From positions 1-63,628 of the forward strand of contig JBBJNV010000027.1 of the NCBI GenBank assembly GCA_037721215.1: 63,628 nucleotides of DNA. The letters run 5' to 3'. Of this stretch, positions 17,493 through 26,507 are shown one piece after another. The notes beneath the pieces were generated by a model. That model was given only the letters and a program-made list of their open reading frames with translations, did no database searches and was not told the origin of the DNA. The first letter of the stretch is position 1, and each line of letters begins with the position of its first letter. Source of the DNA: Gemmatimonadaceae bacterium (GTDB taxonomy: Bacteria > Gemmatimonadota > Gemmatimonadetes > Gemmatimonadales > Gemmatimonadaceae). The position numbers and the translations under genes were made by a program.

Positions 17493-20270
17493 ATGCATAC
17501 CATCGCGCGTCCTCGGATCGTTATCGCTGCAGCACTGGCGATTGCAGCAGTCACTCCGTTTTCGGCCGTTGCAGCGCAGACACCTGCGCCAAACGCCACC
17601 GCGGCTTCCGGCCGCATTGTCGGCCGCGTAATTGATGCTCGCACTGGTGAAGGACTGACGGACGTCGGCATCCAGGTTGTAGGCACCACCGCTGGCACAG
17701 CGTCGGGCCTCGAGGGACGGTTCACCCTCAATCGCGTCACCCCCGGCACTGTCACGCTCCATCTGCGGCGCCTTGGGTTTGCTCCAAAAACGGTCACGGG
17801 ACTTGTGTTGTCGCAGGGTCAGACGCTGGAACAGAGCGTCACGCTCGAGCCTGTCACCGTCTCGCTCACCACTCAGGTTGTCACTGCATCGAGCGAGCGG
17901 GGCACTGTGAACGAAGCGCTCGACAAGCAGCGCACTGCGGTCGGCGTGGTCAGTGCAGTGACGCGCGAACAGATCGCAAAGAGTCCGGACAGCGATGCTG
18001 CGCAGGCAGTGCAGCGTGTCAGCGGTGTCACGGTGCAGGACGGCAAATACGTCTTCGTCCGTGGACTCGGCGAGCGGTACACGACGACTTCGCTGAATGG
18101 AGCCCGAATCCCGAGCCCGGAGCCCGAGCGAAAAGTCGTTCCGCTCGATCTGTTTCCGTCGTCGCTCATTCAGTCAGTGACGACCTCCAAGAATTTCACC
18201 GCCGATCAGCCTGGCGACTTCAGTGGCGCGCAGGTCGACATCAGAACACGGGAGTTCCCGGCCCGTGGAGAGATTCAGTTTTCTTCGTCGATGGGGTACA
18301 ACGACGCTGTTACGAACCGTTCGCTTTTCTCGGCCCCGACCGTGGGAAGAGAATGGCTGGGCTTCGCCGGAAGCGAGCGCAGGTTGCCCGCGGTTATCGC
18401 TGCAGCAGGCAGAATCGAGCGGCAGCCAAGTCAGTCCGATGTAAACACGTTCGTATCGTCATTCCGTAATGCATGGTCGCCGCTGGCGGAGAGCCCTTCG
18501 CCAAACAGGTCCATCGGCGTGACAGCCGGCGGCAGCAGCGCAATTGGCAGTGCACAGGCAGGCTACATCGCAGCACTGAGCTATTCGAACAATCAGGAGG
18601 TGCGTGAGAACGAAGTACGCGCATATGCCGAGCCCACCGACGGTACCAGGGAGATCGATCGGTTCGAGGGTTCCACGGGGAGAGCGACCGTTCTCTGGGG
18701 TGGCATCATGAACGGCAGCCTGATGTTCGGCAGCAACACACGCATCAGCCTGAACAATACTTACAACCGCACCTCGGACAACGAAGCGCGCCGGGAGAAC
18801 GGGTTCAGCGAGAATCTCGGTTCGCGCCTGCTGATCGACCGCCTTCGGTTCGTGGAGCGAACGGTTGCCTCGAGCCAGATCGTCGCGGAACGCCAGCTTG
18901 GAGCGCGGCAGAAGCTCAGTCTGTCATTCACTGGCTCCGCGGTCAACCGGGCTGAGCCCGACCGATCGGAATTCATACGCGTCGATCCGGGCGCTGGCCA
19001 GATTCCTTTCTGGCTTGATGCCAGTGAGGCCGCAGTCCGTACGTTTGGCGATCTGAATGAAAAGAGCTATTCGACCAGTGGCGACTACGCGCTTCAGTTC
19101 GGGAGACCTGAAAGGCAGAGCCAGCTCAAGTTTGGCGGAATCTTCCGCTATACTGACCGCCTGGCGACGAATCGCGCCTACAGCATTCAGGCGAGTTCGC
19201 TCGGACTGGACGATAGACGCCTCGCGGCTGAACAGATCTTCGATGGTCGATTCACCGAAGCTTCCGATGCGGTTTTCCGGATTGCTCCGCTTTCGCAGGG
19301 AGGATCCTACGGCGCGAACGAAGAGGTGGGCGCCGGCTACGGGATGATCGAGTGGATGGCCAGCGACAGGTTGCAGATCGTCAGCGGCGCGCGCGTCGAG
19401 CGGTCTTACACCCTTGTTTCGGCGGAGCCAACCGTAGGCAAGAGAGTAAGAACCAACCCGGTTTACACCGACGTGCTTCCTTCCCTTCTCTTCAATTTCA
19501 GGGTATCCGAGTCCCAGAACTTCCGTCTGTCCGCAACGCAGACTCTGGCTCGCCCGGAATACCGGGAGCTTGCGGAAGTGCAGTATCGCGATGTGTTGGG
19601 TGGAGAGAATGTGCTCGGAAACCCGGCGTTGCGCCGGACGCTGATTCGTAACGCCGACGCGCGGTGGGAGTGGTATCCGCGCAGTGGTGAGGTTCTGAGC
19701 GTAGGCGTGTTTGCGAAACGTTTTCAGGATCCGATCGAACGGGTTTTCCTCGCGACATCGGGAACTCGCATTGTGACCTTCATCAATGCCGACGGCGCCG
19801 ACAACCTGGGCGTCGAGCTCGAAGCGCGCACCGGTCTCGACAGGCTTGGATCGTTCTTCGCTCCGTTGAGCGTGTTCTCGAACATGACGTTCATGCGCAG
19901 CGAAGTGCGACTTGGTGATGATCCTCGGGTCGCGAAGGAAGACAGGGCGATGGTCGGCCAGGCTCCGTACGTGATCAATGCCGGTGTTTCGTATGCTGCT
20001 CCAGGGAGCGCCATCAGCGGCACGCTGCTGTTCAACCGGGTTGGCCGCAGAATCCTGAGCGCCAGCCAGCGTCCGCTTCCCGTGACCTACGAGGAATCGC
20101 GGAGTGTGCTGGATTTCTCGCTGAGATTCCCGGTATTCGCAAGAATCTCCGGAAAGTTCGACGCCCGCAATCTGTTTGATCAGGAATATCTGCAGACTCA
20201 AGGTACCGTCACTCGCGAATCGTATCGGGCAGGGCGGGTCTACACGCTCGGATTGAACTGGCGTCCGTAA
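17493..20270 (+). CDS. TonB-dependent receptor with CarboxypepD_reg domain
   Basis: A 925-aa outer-membrane active transporter. The signal peptide is followed by a carboxypeptidase-regulatory-like beta-sandwich (about 45-125: GRIVGRVIDARTGEGL). The plug domain (about 135-260) includes VQRVSGVTVQDGKYVFVRGL. A large beta-barrel ends in a strand at LNWRP. AAGGAG precedes the ATG by 6 bases. It lies between phoBR and pstS, has a PHO-box-like repeat upstream and ends just before a second one. It therefore probably imports a phosphorus-containing substrate under phosphate starvation; the substrate itself is not readable from sequence. Confidence 0.88.
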   Translation: MHTIARPRIVIAAALAIAAVTPFSAVAAQTPAPNATAASGRIVGRVIDARTGEGLTDVGIQVVGTTAGTASGLEGRFTLNRVTPGTVTLHLRRLGFAPKTVTGLVLSQGQTLEQSVTLEPVTVSLTTQVVTASSERGTVNEALDKQRTAVGVVSAVTREQIAKSPDSDAAQAVQRVSGVTVQDGKYVFVRGLGERYTTTSLNGARIPSPEPERKVVPLDLFPSSLIQSVTTSKNFTADQPGDFSGAQVDIRTREFPARGEIQFSSSMGYNDAVTNRSLFSAPTVGREWLGFAGSERRLPAVIAAAGRIERQPSQSDVNTFVSSFRNAWSPLAESPSPNRSIGVTAGGSSAIGSAQAGYIAALSYSNNQEVRENEVRAYAEPTDGTREIDRFEGSTGRATVLWGGIMNGSLMFGSNTRISLNNTYNRTSDNEARRENGFSENLGSRLLIDRLRFVERTVASSQIVAERQLGARQKLSLSFTGSAVNRAEPDRSEFIRVDPGAGQIPFWLDASEAAVRTFGDLNEKSYSTSGDYALQFGRPERQSQLKFGGIFRYTDRLATNRAYSIQASSLGLDDRRLAAEQIFDGRFTEASDAVFRIAPLSQGGSYGANEEVGAGYGMIEWMASDRLQIVSGARVERSYTLVSAEPTVGKRVRTNPVYTDVLPSLLFNFRVSESQNFRLSATQTLARPEYRELAEVQYRDVLGGENVLGNPALRRTLIRNADARWEWYPRSGEVLSVGVFAKRFQDPIERVFLATSGTRIVTFINADGADNLGVELEARTGLDRLGSFFAPLSVFSNMTFMRSEVRLGDDPRVAKEDRAMVGQAPYVINAGVSYAAPGSAISGTLLFNRVGRRILSASQRPLPVTYEESRSVLDFSLRFPVFARISGKFDARNLFDQEYLQTQGTVTRESYRAGRVYTLGLNWRP

Positions 20271-20290
20271 AAGCCCGTCGGACGCGTGGA

Positions 20291-20308
20291 TTGTGACGCG
20301 TCCGTGAC
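20291..20308 (+). promoter_or_regulatory. Candidate PHO box upstream of the beta-helix lipoprotein
   Basis: TTGTGAC, four bases, CCGTGAC, with an 11-base period; a weaker third unit (TCCGTGC) follows in register. It starts 20 bases after the TonB-receptor stop and 82 bases before the lipoprotein ATG, with the hairpin at 20327-20364 in between. Confidence 0.45.
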
Positions 20309-20326
20309 ACCGTCCGTGCAGTCAGG

Positions 20327-20364
20327 AGACACGCGACTCGTTGCTTTGAGTCGCGTGTCTTTTT
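20327..20364 (+). terminator. Strong intrinsic terminator between receptor and lipoprotein genes
   Basis: A perfect 13-bp stem (AGACACGCGACTC at 20327-20339 with its complement at 20348-20360), an 8-base loop and TTTTT directly after. It is a textbook rho-independent terminator for the TonB receptor mRNA. If the PHO-box-like repeat at 20291 drives a promoter, the same hairpin would lie at the extreme 5' end of the lipoprotein mRNA. Confidence 0.88.
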
Positions 20365-20390
20365 CCTTCCCCGTCCAAACACGGATACCG

Positions 20391-21815
20391 ATGATGAACC
20401 GTCTTCGCGCGTCACAATTTGCTGGTCTTGCTGCCCTCGTCGCTGCCTTCGTCGCCTGTTCGGAGCAGGATCCGCTCGGACCTCCCGATCCAGCGATTCC
20501 AGCTGGATCATCCACCATTACCGCCGATATCACCGCCAACCGGCTATTCCGTGCCGAGACGACGTACACTCTTTCCGGCTTCGTGAAGGTCGCGAACGGC
20601 GCCACGCTGACGATCGAACCAGGAACGAAAATCATTGGCGATTTCGATGTGCCGGGGTCTTCACTCTTCGTGCTCCGCGGCGCGCGAATTAACGCCGTCG
20701 GCACTGCCGACAGGCCGATCGTCTTCACGTCCGAGCGTTCGACAGGGCGCCAGGCGGGCGACTGGGGCGGCCTCATCATTGTCGGCAATGGCGTCATCAA
20801 TCGCGCCGATCCGACAATACTGGAAGGAACGGGCACTGGCGCCTCGAACCCACAGGTCAATTACGGCGGTGGTGGCAACAACTCCGACAACAGCGGCACC
20901 CTGAGCTATGTCCGAGTGGAGTTTGCGGGTTTCGCCACTGCGGCTGATGCGGAACTCAACAGCTTTACCTTCGCCGCGCTGGGGAGCGGTACCCAGCTTT
21001 CCTACCTTCAGTCCCTCTACGGCCTTGACGACTCGTTCGAGTGGTTCGGGGGCGCCGTGGACGCGAAGTATCTCGTTTCCTACGAATCGGGTGACGACCA
21101 CTTCGATGCTTCCGAGGGGTACACCGGCAGAAATCAGTTCCTCGTTGCGTTTCAGTCGATACGTCCTGACGCACGTCCCGCAGCGGGCACACTATCGTCC
21201 GATCCACAGGGGATCGAGAACGATGGGTGTGCTGGTGCGAATTGTCTTGCCGGACAAACTTCGCTGCCCCGCACGGATCCGATGTTCGCCAACTTCACGC
21301 TTGTCGGAACGGGCGAGGGTGTCGTTGACGCCACGTCAGGCGGGATAGGCATGATGCTCCGTCGCGGCACCGCCGGGCATTACGTGAACGGCGTGGTAGC
21401 CAGGTGGCCGAGAGCGGCGATGAGCCTCCGGGACCAGACCACTCTTGATCGCATCGCTGATGGATCGCTCGTCATTCGGAACGTGTACCTTGCGAACAAC
21501 GGACCGGCTTTCCAGGCCGCATCGGGAACCACCGTGCAGGGCACGGTCAACATGACGACGAACAATATCGAGGTTGCGGCAACAGCCACGACCGCTGCTT
21601 CGCTTTTCACTTCCCTCCCCTCGGCTCCGACTACAGCCACACTCGACTGGAGCCTCTCTGCGGCTGCCGCTGCAAGGACGGGCGGCACGGGCGCTTTCAC
21701 CGGCACCACCGCCACCAAGGCCGGCGGTTTCGTGACGGGCACCACGTATCGCGGCGCGGCGGATCCGGCGGGCGCAAAGTGGTGGGCTGGCTGGACAAAC
21801 TACGCTCGCAACTAG
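20391..21815 (+). CDS. Secreted beta-helix-like lipoprotein linked to the Pho cluster
   Basis: A 474-aa lipoprotein from the ATG at 20391 (a second ATG follows at once); the lipobox ends FVAC. The body is rich in Gly, Ser, Thr and Asn, with repeated strand-turn patterns (TLTIEPGTKIIGD, IVFTSERSTG, GDWGGLIIVGNGVI) typical of right-handed parallel beta-helices. It has one CAGANC cysteine pair around residue 280. I cannot assign an enzymatic function. It lies between a TonB receptor and the pst operon and carries its own PHO-box-like site. A surface binding or processing partner for the receptor is an inference. Confidence 0.75.
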   Translation: MMNRLRASQFAGLAALVAAFVACSEQDPLGPPDPAIPAGSSTITADITANRLFRAETTYTLSGFVKVANGATLTIEPGTKIIGDFDVPGSSLFVLRGARINAVGTADRPIVFTSERSTGRQAGDWGGLIIVGNGVINRADPTILEGTGTGASNPQVNYGGGGNNSDNSGTLSYVRVEFAGFATAADAELNSFTFAALGSGTQLSYLQSLYGLDDSFEWFGGAVDAKYLVSYESGDDHFDASEGYTGRNQFLVAFQSIRPDARPAAGTLSSDPQGIENDGCAGANCLAGQTSLPRTDPMFANFTLVGTGEGVVDATSGGIGMMLRRGTAGHYVNGVVARWPRAAMSLRDQTTLDRIADGSLVIRNVYLANNGPAFQAASGTTVQGTVNMTTNNIEVAATATTAASLFTSLPSAPTTATLDWSLSAAAAARTGGTGAFTGTTATKAGGFVTGTTYRGAADPAGAKWWAGWTNYARN

Positions 21816-21875
21816 CAGCATCGCGCAACATTCCAGGGAATGGCCGGTGCCCCCTGGGTACCAGCCACTTCTCTT

Positions 21876-21881
21876 TATAAT
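21876..21881 (+). promoter_or_regulatory. -10 element 6 bases before the small lipoprotein ATG
   Basis: A perfect TATAAT lies exactly 6 bases before the ATG at 21888, so transcription should start at or next to the A of the ATG, giving a leaderless mRNA. No good -35 is seen. The trigger factor gene shows the same geometry. Confidence 0.5.
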
Positions 21882-21887
21882 GAATCG

Positions 21888-22508
21888 ATGAGCGCGATTA
21901 CACACCATTTTCTCGCCGCTGCTATTGTCATTGCGGTACTCGCATGTAACCGGACCGATGCTCCCATGCCGGGTACCGCACCGGGGAACCACCCTGCACC
22001 CGGTTCCACCGTCGACAGCATCCTCCCGATCGAGGAATCTCTGCGCCGGTTTCGTGAAGGCCTTGCAGTCGTGACGGAGCTGGGCACCGCCGCTCCTTCT
22101 CGTGATTCTCTCGTCAATCTCGTCATCGGCCTGCTGGAACGGAACGATAGCAGCGGCCTGGCGGCAACGCTGATCACCCGCGCCGAGTACGCGTACCTCT
22201 ACTACCCAACCAGCGTGTATGCCACCAAGCCATACGAGCTGGCTCCGGACATCGCGTGGCTGCTCAGTGTCGAGAACAGTCGGAAGGGTAGCGTCAGACT
22301 GATCCAGCGACTTGGCGGTCGCAGTCTCGAAGTGACTGGCTACCGGTGTGGTGATGCTCTCACGGAAGGCGTCAACCGGATCTGGAGAGAGTGCGCAGTG
22401 AGCTTCACCGACCCTGGATCATCCACGGCGGTGACTCGCAAGCTGTTCGGGGCGATTATCGAGCGGAACGGGCGGTTCAAGATTCTCTCGTTCGCCAACG
22501 ACTTCTGA
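21888..22508 (+). CDS. Small lipoprotein of unknown function in the Pho island
   Basis: A 206-aa lipoprotein with lipobox VLAC, started at ATG 21888 because TATAAT sits 6 bases upstream; an ATG at 21840 would add 16 residues before the signal. After a Pro-rich linker the rest is an alpha/beta domain with no motif I recognise (YAYLYYPTSVYATKPYEL, LSVENSRKGSVRLIQRLGG). Two conserved-looking cysteines (in GYRCGD and WRECAV) may pair. It is flanked by the beta-helix lipoprotein and pstS. A link to phosphate uptake is by position only. Confidence 0.7.
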   Translation: MSAITHHFLAAAIVIAVLACNRTDAPMPGTAPGNHPAPGSTVDSILPIEESLRRFREGLAVVTELGTAAPSRDSLVNLVIGLLERNDSSGLAATLITRAEYAYLYYPTSVYATKPYELAPDIAWLLSVENSRKGSVRLIQRLGGRSLEVTGYRCGDALTEGVNRIWRECAVSFTDPGSSTAVTRKLFGAIIERNGRFKILSFANDF

Positions 22509-22628
22509 TTCGCCTTCCCCGGCGTCGGGCAGCACCTGCGGCAGGCATCTGACGCAGGGTCACCGGAAGGAAGCCCGTTGGTTGAGGCTCCGGGGCTGGA
22601 TGCCGGCGTCGTGGCGACTGGCGCGCAG

Positions 22629-22646
22629 TTGTGACATTCTTGTTAC
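22629..22646 (+). promoter_or_regulatory. Candidate PHO box upstream of pstS
   Basis: TTGTGAC, four bases, TTGTTAC: direct repeat with an 11-base period in the 271-base gap before pstS. It is the best copy of the motif in the window. It lies 133 bases before the GTG start. A TTGACT at about 22671 further down could be a separate -35. Confidence 0.5.
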
Positions 22647-22779
22647 GACCGTGGCGGATGTGATCCAACCTTTGACTCTAGCTTTACCCTGGTAGTCCCG
22701 CCTCGGCGCCCGCATTGCCGGCGCATTCCGCAAACTGCGTCATCAAAATTTGTCGTGTAATCATTCCAAGGAGCTCAGC

Positions 22780-23841
22780 GTGAATCGTTGGCTAAGTGTC
22801 GCTTTCGCTTTCATTTTCGCCGCATGCGCCCCTGATCAGTCCGGCGGCGAGGGACGTGCGTCCGGCTCCGGGTCTGTCGATCTCACAGGCGCTGGTGCCA
22901 CGTTCCCATATCCACTGTACTCGAAGTGGTTTGCGGATTACGCCACCGCGAAAGGCGTTCGCATCAACTATCAGTCGATCGGCTCGGGCGGCGGCATTCG
23001 CCAGTTTTCCGAGGGCACGGTTGACTTCGGCGCATCAGATAGCCCGATGAAGGACGACGAGATTGCGAAGGCGAAAGGCCCAGTGCTCCACATTCCAACG
23101 GTGCTCGGCGCCATCGCTATCACCTACAACCTGCCTGAGCTTTCTGCGCCCCTCAAGCTTACCGGCGATGTGCTTGCAGATGTCTTCCTTGGAAAGATAA
23201 AAAAGTGGAACGACCCCCGACTGGCGGCATCGAATCCCGGAGTGAAGCTGCCAGGCAGCGACATACTTGTTGTCCATAGAAGTGATGGCAGCGGCACGAC
23301 GTTCGTTTTCACCGACTACCTGGCAGCAGTGAGTCCTGCGTGGGTTGCGGGGCCCGGTCGCGGTAAGGAAGTGCCCTGGCCGGTGGGTCTCGGTGGAAAG
23401 GGCAATGAAGGCGTGGCGGGACAGGTCAAGCAGACACCCGGCGCAATTGGCTACGTCGAACTCGCGTACGCGAAACAGAACCGCCTCGCGTTTGCCGCGA
23501 TCCGGAATTCTGCCGGCCAGTTCGTGTTGCCGTCGCCGGCAGGGATGACAGCGGCGGCAGCGGCGGTGGCCAAAGCGCTTCCCGCAAACACGGACTACAG
23601 GATTTCCATCGTAAACGCGCCTGACGCGGCCAGCTATCCGATTTCCTCATTCACCTGGATTCTGGCTTACGCGCAGCAGGCCGACAGCGTGAAGGGACGG
23701 AAACTCGTCGACTTTCTCCGATGGGCGCTCACAGAAGGAGAGAAACAGGCGGCTTCACTCGATTACGCACCGCTTCCCGAGTCAATGCTTACCAGCCTGC
23801 AAGGACGTCTCGACTCGATAAAGATCGGCACGACGCCGTGA
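22780..23841 (+). CDS. pstS: Phosphate ABC transporter substrate-binding lipoprotein PstS
   Basis: A 353-aa periplasmic phosphate-binding protein. The start is GTG 22780, preceded by AAGGAG at 6 bases; the upstream TTG frame has no signal sequence. The lipobox ends FAAC, so it is tethered. Phosphate-binding motifs are GAGATFPYPLY near the N-terminus, SIGSGGGIRQF, DFGASDSPM and HRSDGSGTT. Length is normal. It is the first gene of pstS-C-A-B1-B2-phoU, and the pstC start overlaps its stop. Expression is expected under phosphate limitation through PhoB. Confidence 0.95.
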   Translation: MNRWLSVAFAFIFAACAPDQSGGEGRASGSGSVDLTGAGATFPYPLYSKWFADYATAKGVRINYQSIGSGGGIRQFSEGTVDFGASDSPMKDDEIAKAKGPVLHIPTVLGAIAITYNLPELSAPLKLTGDVLADVFLGKIKKWNDPRLAASNPGVKLPGSDILVVHRSDGSGTTFVFTDYLAAVSPAWVAGPGRGKEVPWPVGLGGKGNEGVAGQVKQTPGAIGYVELAYAKQNRLAFAAIRNSAGQFVLPSPAGMTAAAAAVAKALPANTDYRISIVNAPDAASYPISSFTWILAYAQQADSVKGRKLVDFLRWALTEGEKQAASLDYAPLPESMLTSLQGRLDSIKIGTTP

Positions 23842-24827
23842 CCGATGTGACCGCCCCGCTTTCCGTGGGCGCCCCGAAGGGGGCTGCCCCAAAACCGATG
23901 AGGATGGAAGCATCGGCGCGCGGCGACCGCGTTTATCACGCAATTACCACTGCTTTCGCTGTTTCGATTCCGCTGTTGCTCGTGCTGATCGCGATCTCGA
24001 TCGGTATTGCAGCGTGGCCTGCACTTTCGCAGGCAGGCTTCTCATTTATCACCTCGAGCGAATGGGACGTTGCCCGCGGCAAGTTCGGCGCTGCGCCCGC
24101 CATCTACGGAACGATCGTCTCTTCCGCGATTGCTCTCCTTATCGCGACGCCGCTCGCCATCGGTGTTTCTATCTTCCTCTCGGAGATCGCACCCCCGTGG
24201 CTCAGACAACCGGTGGGCTTCCTGGTTGACCTTCTGGCAGCCATCCCCAGCGTCGTGTATGGACTCTGGGGAATTTTCGTTCTGATCCCGCTCCTGCGAG
24301 ATCCGATCGCGCCGTTTTTGAGCGACACACTGAGACTTGGCAGCACTCCGCTCTTCAGTGGTCCCAACTATGGCTACAGCATGCTCGCCGCCGGCTTGAT
24401 ACTGGCCATCATGATCCTGCCATTCATATCAGCCGTTACCCGGGAAGTTTTACTCGCAGTGCCGCGGTCGCAGCGCGAGGCGGCGCTCGCTTTGGGAGCT
24501 ACCCGTTGGGAGATGATCCGCGATGCGGTGCTGCCGTACGCCCGGTCGGGAATCATTGGAGGCATAATTTTGGGACTCGGCCGCGCGCTCGGCGAGACGA
24601 TGGCCGTGACAATGCTGATCGGGAACAGGCCGGAGATATCAGCGTCACTGTTCGCCCCCGGGTATACAATGGCCTCGCTTATCGCAAATGAGTTTACGGA
24701 AGCTACCAGCGACCTTCACCTGTCCGCCCTGATGGCGGTGGGCGCTGTGCTGTTTGTCATCACTCTGATCGTCAACGCGCTCGCACGCTGGCTGGTGTGG
24801 CAGGTGACAAGGAAGTCGGCGAGATGA
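23838..24827 (+). CDS. pstC: Phosphate ABC transporter permease PstC
   Basis: A 329-aa inner-membrane permease with six predicted membrane helices. The GTG at 23838 overlaps the pstS stop (GTGA). The coupling loop that contacts PstB contains EAALALGATRWEMIRDAVLPYA, the EAA motif. The first 30 residues are a variable cytoplasmic extension. It pairs with PstA to form the channel. Confidence 0.93.
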   Translation: MTDVTAPLSVGAPKGAAPKPMRMEASARGDRVYHAITTAFAVSIPLLLVLIAISIGIAAWPALSQAGFSFITSSEWDVARGKFGAAPAIYGTIVSSAIALLIATPLAIGVSIFLSEIAPPWLRQPVGFLVDLLAAIPSVVYGLWGIFVLIPLLRDPIAPFLSDTLRLGSTPLFSGPNYGYSMLAAGLILAIMILPFISAVTREVLLAVPRSQREAALALGATRWEMIRDAVLPYARSGIIGGIILGLGRALGETMAVTMLIGNRPEISASLFAPGYTMASLIANEFTEATSDLHLSALMAVGAVLFVITLIVNALARWLVWQVTRKSAR

Positions 24828-25672
24828 GAGGCAGGCAGAGACGTCACGCGACCAGCGTCGTGATGCTGGGTCTGACCTATGTCGCGGCGGCGATAGCGAC
24901 ACTTCCGCTGCTTTTCATAATCCTCTATTTGCTGCGGAAAGGCGCCGCGTTCATCCGGCCGGCGTTTTTCACCCAGATGCCAATGCCTATCGGAGAAGTG
25001 GGCGGAGGGATGGCAAACGCCATTGTGGGAACGCTGATACTGGTTTCCATCGCATCGGCGATCGGCCTGCCGATAGGAATTGGTGCCGGCCTGTATCTCG
25101 CGGAACATCGCGGCAGCCGGCTGGCCAATACGGTCCGGTTTCTTTCCGACGTTTTGAATGGGCTCCCATCTATCGTCATCGGCATATTTGCATGGGAGTT
25201 CCTCGTTCGCCCGTTCGGAAACTTTTCCGCGCTGGCCGGCGGTCTGGCGCTCGGGGCAATGATGATCCCGCTAGTGACCCGAACCACCGAAGAGATGGTA
25301 CGGCTGGTCCCTACCTCTCTCCGCGAAGCCGCACTGGCGCTCGGATATACACGATGGCGCACGTCGGTCACGATTATTCTTCGGACGGCGATGCCGGGGA
25401 TAGTCACCGGCGCCCTCGTCGCCGTGGCCAGAATCGCCGGTGAAACGGCGCCTCTTCTTTTCACGGCGCTCGGGAATCAATTTTGGTCGACGTCGCTCAC
25501 CGAGCCGATCGCGGCCCTGCCCCTACAGATATTCACTTATGCCATCAGCCCGTACGACACTGCCCACGCCCAGGCCTGGGCAGGAGCACTCGTACTGATC
25601 GCAATGGTACTCGTAATCAGCCTTGCTGCCCGCTACGCAACAAGATCGCGCTTCGGAACCGCCGGAGACTGA
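24824..25672 (+). CDS. pstA: Phosphate ABC transporter permease PstA
   Basis: A 282-aa membrane permease, partner of PstC. The ATG at 24824 overlaps the pstC stop (ATGA). Six hydrophobic segments are present, with the EAA loop [34 protein letters not shown] is typical of PstA. The reading frame runs to 25672, and the next gene, pstB1, starts within a few bases. Confidence 0.93.
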   Translation: MRGRQRRHATSVVMLGLTYVAAAIATLPLLFIILYLLRKGAAFIRPAFFTQMPMPIGEVGGGMANAIVGTLILVSIASAIGLPIGIGAGLYLAEHRGSRLANTVRFLSDVLNGLPSIVIGIFAWEFLVRPFGNFSALAGGLALGAMMIPLVTRTTEEMVRLVPTSLREAALALGYTRWRTSVTIILRTAMPGIVTGALVAVARIAGETAPLLFTALGNQFWSTSLTEPIAALPLQIFTYAISPYDTAHAQAWAGALVLIAMVLVISLAARYATRSRFGTAGD

Positions 25673-25679
25673 GCCCGGC

Positions 25680-26507
25680 GTGGAGACCGAGCGCGTGGAT
25701 GCCGGGCACGTGGACACCGGGCGCGAGGTGACGTCTGCCAAGGCGGAGCCCTGCCTGTCCGCGAGTGCCCTCAACGCCTGGTTCGGCGAGAGTCACGTCG
25801 TACGCAACGTATCCATTGCATTTCCGGATCGCGAGGTGACAGCGATCATTGGTCCCTCGGGCTGCGGCAAATCTACGCTGCTCCGGTGTCTCAACAGGAT
25901 GCACGAGACAATCTCCCTCGCCAAGGTGAGCGGATCGGTGACGCTCGACGGAAACAGCATTTATGGTGACTCGTCGAGCGCGATAGCGGTGCGGCGTCAC
26001 ATCGGCATGGTTTTTCAGCGGCCGACGCCATTTCCGACAATGTCGATTCGCGACAACGTCGCCGCGGGTCTGCGGATCATGGGACGCAATGCTCCGCCCC
26101 GGGCGGAGGCCGACGGGATTGTCGAAGATGCGCTGCAACGCGCCGGTCTCTGGACGGAAGTCAAAGACCGGCTGCGCGACAGTGCCGTGGCGCTTTCAGG
26201 TGGACAGCAGCAGCGCCTGTGTATTGCCCGGGCTCTGGCGACCCGGCCGCGGGTATTGCTTCTCGACGAGCCAACGGCGTCACTCGACCCGCTGAGCACG
26301 CAGACCGTAGAAGAACTGGTGTACGAGCTGAGAAAGGCAATTACAGTGGTAATCGTAACCCACAACATGCAGCAGGCGGCGCGGGTTTCAGACCGCACTG
26401 CGTTTATGCTCGCCGGCGAGCTGGTGGAGATATCGCCGACGACCCAGTTATTCACGAATCCCTCCGATTCGCGTACGGAAGCGTACGTGACGGGCCGCTT
26501 CGGATGA
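25680..26507 (+). CDS. pstB: Phosphate ABC transporter ATPase PstB, copy 1
   Basis: A 275-aa ABC ATPase that powers phosphate import. It has Walker [10 protein letters not shown], signature [10 protein letters not shown], Walker [14 protein letters not shown] and the H-loop IVTHNMQQA. PstB-specific features are the RCLNRMHE segment after Walker A and the C-terminal EAYVTGRFG. The start is unsure: GTG 25680 is taken, but nearby GTGs are possible because the first 30 residues are not conserved. The stop overlaps the ATG of a second pstB. Confidence 0.92.
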   Translation: METERVDAGHVDTGREVTSAKAEPCLSASALNAWFGESHVVRNVSIAFPDREVTAIIGPSGCGKSTLLRCLNRMHETISLAKVSGSVTLDGNSIYGDSSSAIAVRRHIGMVFQRPTPFPTMSIRDNVAAGLRIMGRNAPPRAEADGIVEDALQRAGLWTEVKDRLRDSAVALSGGQQQRLCIARALATRPRVLLLDEPTASLDPLSTQTVEELVYELRKAITVVIVTHNMQQAARVSDRTAFMLAGELVEISPTTQLFTNPSDSRTEAYVTGRFG

